From Balaenoptera acutorostrata (lineage: Eukaryota; Chordata; Mammalia; Artiodactyla; Balaenopteridae), in the NCBI RefSeq assembly GCF_949987535.1, contig NC_080081.1, forward strand, positions 48,086,973-48,150,972: 64,000 nucleotides of DNA. Direction: 5' to 3'. The stretch's first letter is position 1. Every line of letters starts with the position of its first letter. The translations under genes were made by a program, and so were the position numbers. Below are positions 60,723 to 64,000 of this stretch, piece by piece. Below the pieces are notes generated by a model. That model was not told the origin of the DNA and made no database searches. It saw only the letters and a program-made list of their open reading frames with translations.

Positions 60723-60970
60723 TATACAGTAATAAGCTCAGATAGATTTTTAAAAATAATTTCTGAAAGCAGTGAAATGTCATATTTACTGTATTTTTTA
60801 AGACATTCTTTTCATTTAGCAAACTGTTTTGAGTGCCTGCCTAGGAATGACTTTATATGGCTGTGCAATGTTAAATTGTTTACCTTTAGATTCTAAAACA
60901 TACATGTATAATGTACCCAGGGAGAAATATACAGTGTATAAGAACTGCCACATTATACAAAAGTATTTAA

Positions 60971-61303
60971 AGATTTTTTTAAAATTTTATTTATTTTTAA
61001 ATTTATTTATTTTTGGTTGCATTGGGTCTTTCGTTGCTGCGCGCAGGCTTTCTCTATTTGCTGTGAGCCGGGGCTATTCTTCGTTGCAGTGTGCGGGCTT
61101 CTCATTGCAGTGGCCTCTCGATTCGGAGCCGGGGCTCCAGGCACGCAGGCCTCAGTAGTTTTGGCATGGGGGCTCAGTAATTGAGGCGCATGGACTTAAT
61201 TGCTCTGTGGCAGGTGGGATCTTCACGGACCAGGGATCGAAACCGTGTCACCAGCATTGGCAGGCGGATTCTTAACCACTGTGCCACCAGGGAAGTCCCT
61301 AAG
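60971..61303 (-). mobile_element. CHR-type SINE, minus strand
   Basis: Read on the minus strand, the element starts GGGACTTCCCTGGTGGCACA, has a B-box-like GGTTTCGATCCCTGG and ends in an AAATAAAT tail. AAAGTATTTAA occurs at 60960-60970 and at 61304-61314 (11-bp target-site duplication). It is moderately diverged. Confidence 0.92.
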
Positions 61304-61397
61304 AAAGTATTTAAGAAATAAAGATATATGTGTTGGTCAACCTTCTAAAAGAACAAACTTTTGAGGACTTTGCTTTTCACAATATGTTAATAGGGAT

Positions 61398-62905
61398 ACC
61401 TTTTTTTTTTTAACATCTTTATTGGAGTATAATTGCTTTACATTGTTGTGTTAGTTGCTGCTTTATAACAAAGTGAATCATCTATACATATACATATATA
61501 CCCATATCCCCTCCTTTTTGCATCTCCCTCCCACCCTCCCTATCCTATCCCTCTAGGTGGTCACAAAGCACCAAGCTGATCTCCCTGTGCTATGCGGCTG
61601 CTTCCCACTAGCTATCTATTTTACGTTTGGTAGTATATGTAAGTCCATGCCACTCTCTCACTTCGTCCCAGCTTACCCTTCCCCCTCCCTGAGTCCTCAA
61701 GTCCATTCTCTACGTCTGCGTCTTTATTCCTGTCCTGCCCCTAGGTTCTTCATAACCATTTAAAAAAAATTTCTTTTAGATTCCATATATATGTGTTAGC
61801 ATACAGTATTTGTTTTTCTCTTTCTGACTTACTTCACTCTGTATGACAGACTCTAGTTCCATCTACCTCACTACAAATAACTCAATTTTGTTTCCTTTTA
61901 TGGCTGAGTAATATTCCACTGTATATATGTACCACATCTTCTTTATCCATTCATCTTTCTGTGGACACTTAGGTTGCTTCCATGTCTTAGCTATTGTAAA
62001 TAGTGCTGCAATGAACATTGTGGTACATGACTCTTTTTGAATTATGGTTTTCTCAGGGTATATGCCCAGTATTGGGGTTGCTGGGTCGTATGGTAGTTCT
62101 ATTTTTAGTTTTTTAAGGAACCTCCATACTGTTCTCCATAGTGGCTGTATCAATTTACATTCCCACCAACAGTGCAAGAGGGTTCCCTTTTCTCTACACC
62201 CTCTCCAGCATTTATTCTTTGTAGATTTTTTGATGATGGCCATTCTGACTGGTGTGAGGTGATACCTCATTGTAGTTTTGATTTGCATTCCTCTAATGAT
62301 TAGCGATGTCGAGCATCCTTTCATATGTTTGTTGGCGATCTGTATATCTTCTTTGGAGAAATGTCTATTTAGGTCTTCTGCCCATTTTTGGATTGGGTTG
62401 TTTATTTTATTGATATTGAGCTGCATGAGCTGCTTGTATATTTTGGAGATTAATCCTTTGTTAGGTGCTTCATTTGCAAATATTTTCTCCCATTCTGAGG
62501 GTTGTCTTTTCATCTTGTTCATTGTTTCCTTTGCTGTGCAAGAGCTTTTAAATTTCATTAGGTCCCATTTGTTTATTTTTGTTTTTATTTCCATTTCTCT
62601 AGGAGGTGGGTCACAAAGGATCTTGAAGTGATTTATGTCATAGAGTGTTCTGCCTGTGTTTTCCTCTAAAAAAATGTGTCTGGCCTTACATTTAGGTCTT
62701 TAATCCATTTACAGTTTACTTTTGTGTATGGTGTCGGGGAGTGTTCTAATTTCATTCTTTTACATGTAGCTGTCCAGTTTTCCCAGCACCACGTATTGAA
62801 GAGACTGTCTTTTCTCCATTGTATATTCTTGCCTCCTTTTTCAAAGATAAGGTGACCATATGTGCGTGGGTTTATCTCTGGGCTTTCTATCCTGTTCCAT
62901 TGATC
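61398..62905 (-). mobile_element. L1 retrotransposon 5, 5'-truncated, minus strand
   Basis: The T run and AACATCTTTATTGGAGTATA at the left mark the L1 3' end. The element covers the 3'UTR and the last third of ORF2 and stops abruptly near 62905. TGTTAATAGGGAT (61385-61397) and TGTTAATATGGAT (62906-62918) form a 13-bp target-site duplication with one mismatch. Confidence 0.93.
61776..62905 (-). pseudogene. L1 ORF2 C-terminal remnant (copy 5)
   Basis: A 243-codon frame (61863-62594) carries the C-terminal region with [19 protein letters not shown] and [18 protein letters not shown]. The upstream part to 62905 is in other frames. No endonuclease or reverse transcriptase core was inserted because of the 5' truncation. 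Confidence 0.88.
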
Positions 62906-62918
62906 TGTTAATATGGAT

Positions 62919-63589
62919 TCTTAAAGATCCATCCCACTACAATACAACAAAGCATTTTAAAATATGGCTGTTTTGTGTGAAAGCAAGGGAGATCTCTGAG
63001 GGTAAAAAGGGTTAAAGAGAAAAAGACAGAACTGAAACTTACATGTTGAACATAACATAGATACACAAGGGGGAAAGCCAGGCTTGCCCTGGGATGCCAA
63101 GATTAAGACCAGGGCTAAATGCAGGTTAGGTACACTGCGTAAGATTTATATGCCAAGCCTAGGACAAAAGGAAATTAAACTTATACAGGTTACAAATGAT
63201 ACCTGCTTATTTACAGAAGCAAATTAAAAACTCTGTGCAAGAGGCAATTACAATTTTGATCCTCTAGATTCTTGCAAATTAAGTTTAATCAAATAAGAGT
63301 ACTTAATCGCAATCAACAAACACACAAAGAAACAAGGCGTTGTATGATGAAATGATCATGATAGAACAGAACAATAGATATAAACCCCCAAGGCTCTAGA
63401 TACTGAATAACAATTTGTGATGTTGAAGTAAATAACAGATGAGATTAAAGAGAGAGAAAGAAACAGGAAATTACCAAAAATGACGAAGTAGGTTTGAAAA
63501 AGAATTAAGATAGAATTTAAGGAAATGGAAGCATGATGGTTGAAATTAAACATGTATTAAACAGCAGACTACATTCAGCTGAAGAAAGA
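62919..63589 (+). other. DIAPH3 intron, no recognised feature
   Basis: This is A-rich sequence, possibly a diverged continuation of the old LINE fragment that follows, but I cannot support that. Confidence 0.3.
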
Positions 63590-64000
63590 AATGGCGACTT
63601 AGACAATAGATCTAAAGAAATTGTCCAATGCAATCCAGGGAGACAATAAGATTAGAAGTGTAAAAGACATGTTAAGAAACATGGAGGACAGGGTGAGAAG
63701 GGCTACCCCTTGTACCATGAGAGTCTCAAAAAGATAGACTTGAAGGAATGAATGAAAGACAATATGCAGAATGATGGCTGTGAGTTTTCCAGATCAAGAA
63801 TCCATAGAATAGGAAGTACAACCTATACCAAGCCAGATGAATAAAATGAAATTCACTTTAAAAATATTGTAATGAAACTGTAGAACACTAAAAGACAAAA
63901 TCTTAAAAGCAGCCAAAGAGAAAGATACAATCACTAATGCAACAACAATTAGATACAGATGACTTCTCATTAGCAAAAATGGAAAATAGAAGAAAGTGAG
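63590..64000 (+). repeat. Old L1/HAL1-like ORF1-region fragment, continuing past the window
   Basis: The text AAAATCTTAAAAGCAGCCAA followed by AGAGAAAGATACAATCAC, then ACAACAATTAGATACAGATG, then ACTTCTCATTAGC matches the wording of the ORF1 3' part in ancient L1 elements (KILKAAKEK, then TADFS). It is much more diverged than the other L1 copies. The right end is beyond the window. Confidence 0.6.

Noticed and set aside
44482..64000. Search for the next DIAPH3 exon (Gln-Ala start, basic tail)
   Set aside because: I found no matching coding stretch, so the exon is probably beyond the window; a translated search with the human protein would settle this.
1..64000. CRISPR arrays, phage or bacterial systems, tRNA or rRNA genes
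   Set aside because: None is visible. The only tRNA-like sequences are the heads of SINEs, and the regularly repeated units are microsatellites.

Overview
The window is nuclear DNA of a mammal, almost certainly a cetacean. Five SINEs with a tRNA-like head (Pol III A and B boxes), a GC-rich body and an A-rich tail match what I know as the CHR (cetacean-hippopotamus) family. The L1 copies and an 80-bp mariner palindrome are of the kind I associate with whales and other cetartiodactyls. There are no bacterial-type genes, no CRISPR array and no operons.

The only host gene supported is one on the + strand: two coding exons of DIAPH3, a diaphanous-related formin. Exon A (28759-28883) and exon B (44317-44481) encode consecutive parts of the C-terminal FH2 region. 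Joined at TCC|AGC they keep one open frame. Everything else is intron: more than 28.7 kb upstream, 15,433 bp between the exons, and more than 19.5 kb downstream. The middle intron is bounded by AT and AC, not GT and AG. It has a full U12-type 5' splice site (ATATCCTTT) and a near-consensus U12 branch site (TACCTTAAC) 11-12 nt before its end, so it should be removed by the minor spliceosome.

The introns are filled by transposable elements. L1 copies lie at 301-5503 (-), 12536-12884 (-, 3' end only), 17161-24190 (-, close to full length), 32353-40110 (+, full length with a second 3' tail), 47227-53581 (+, interrupted by a solo LTR) and 61398-62905 (-). All are broken by stops or frameshifts. 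Two ORF1/5'UTR types and two 3'UTR types occur, and the first copy combines them. CHR-type SINEs lie at 16091, 24540, 46102, 54299 and 60971, each between direct target-site duplications. Older fossils include two MaLR-type LTRs, an inverted-repeat DNA transposon, the mariner palindrome, several MIRs and an L2-like element split by the full-length sense L1.

No undescribed biological system is visible. The observations most worth checking are the AT-AC intron, a perfect 67-bp inverted repeat (58854-58920 and 60280-60346) that no recognised element explains, the single insertion carrying two L1 tails, the solo LTR nested in an L1, a 35-nt A-rich insertion between 14-bp direct repeats, and a nonsense codon shared by two L1 copies beside a catalytic residue of the endonuclease.
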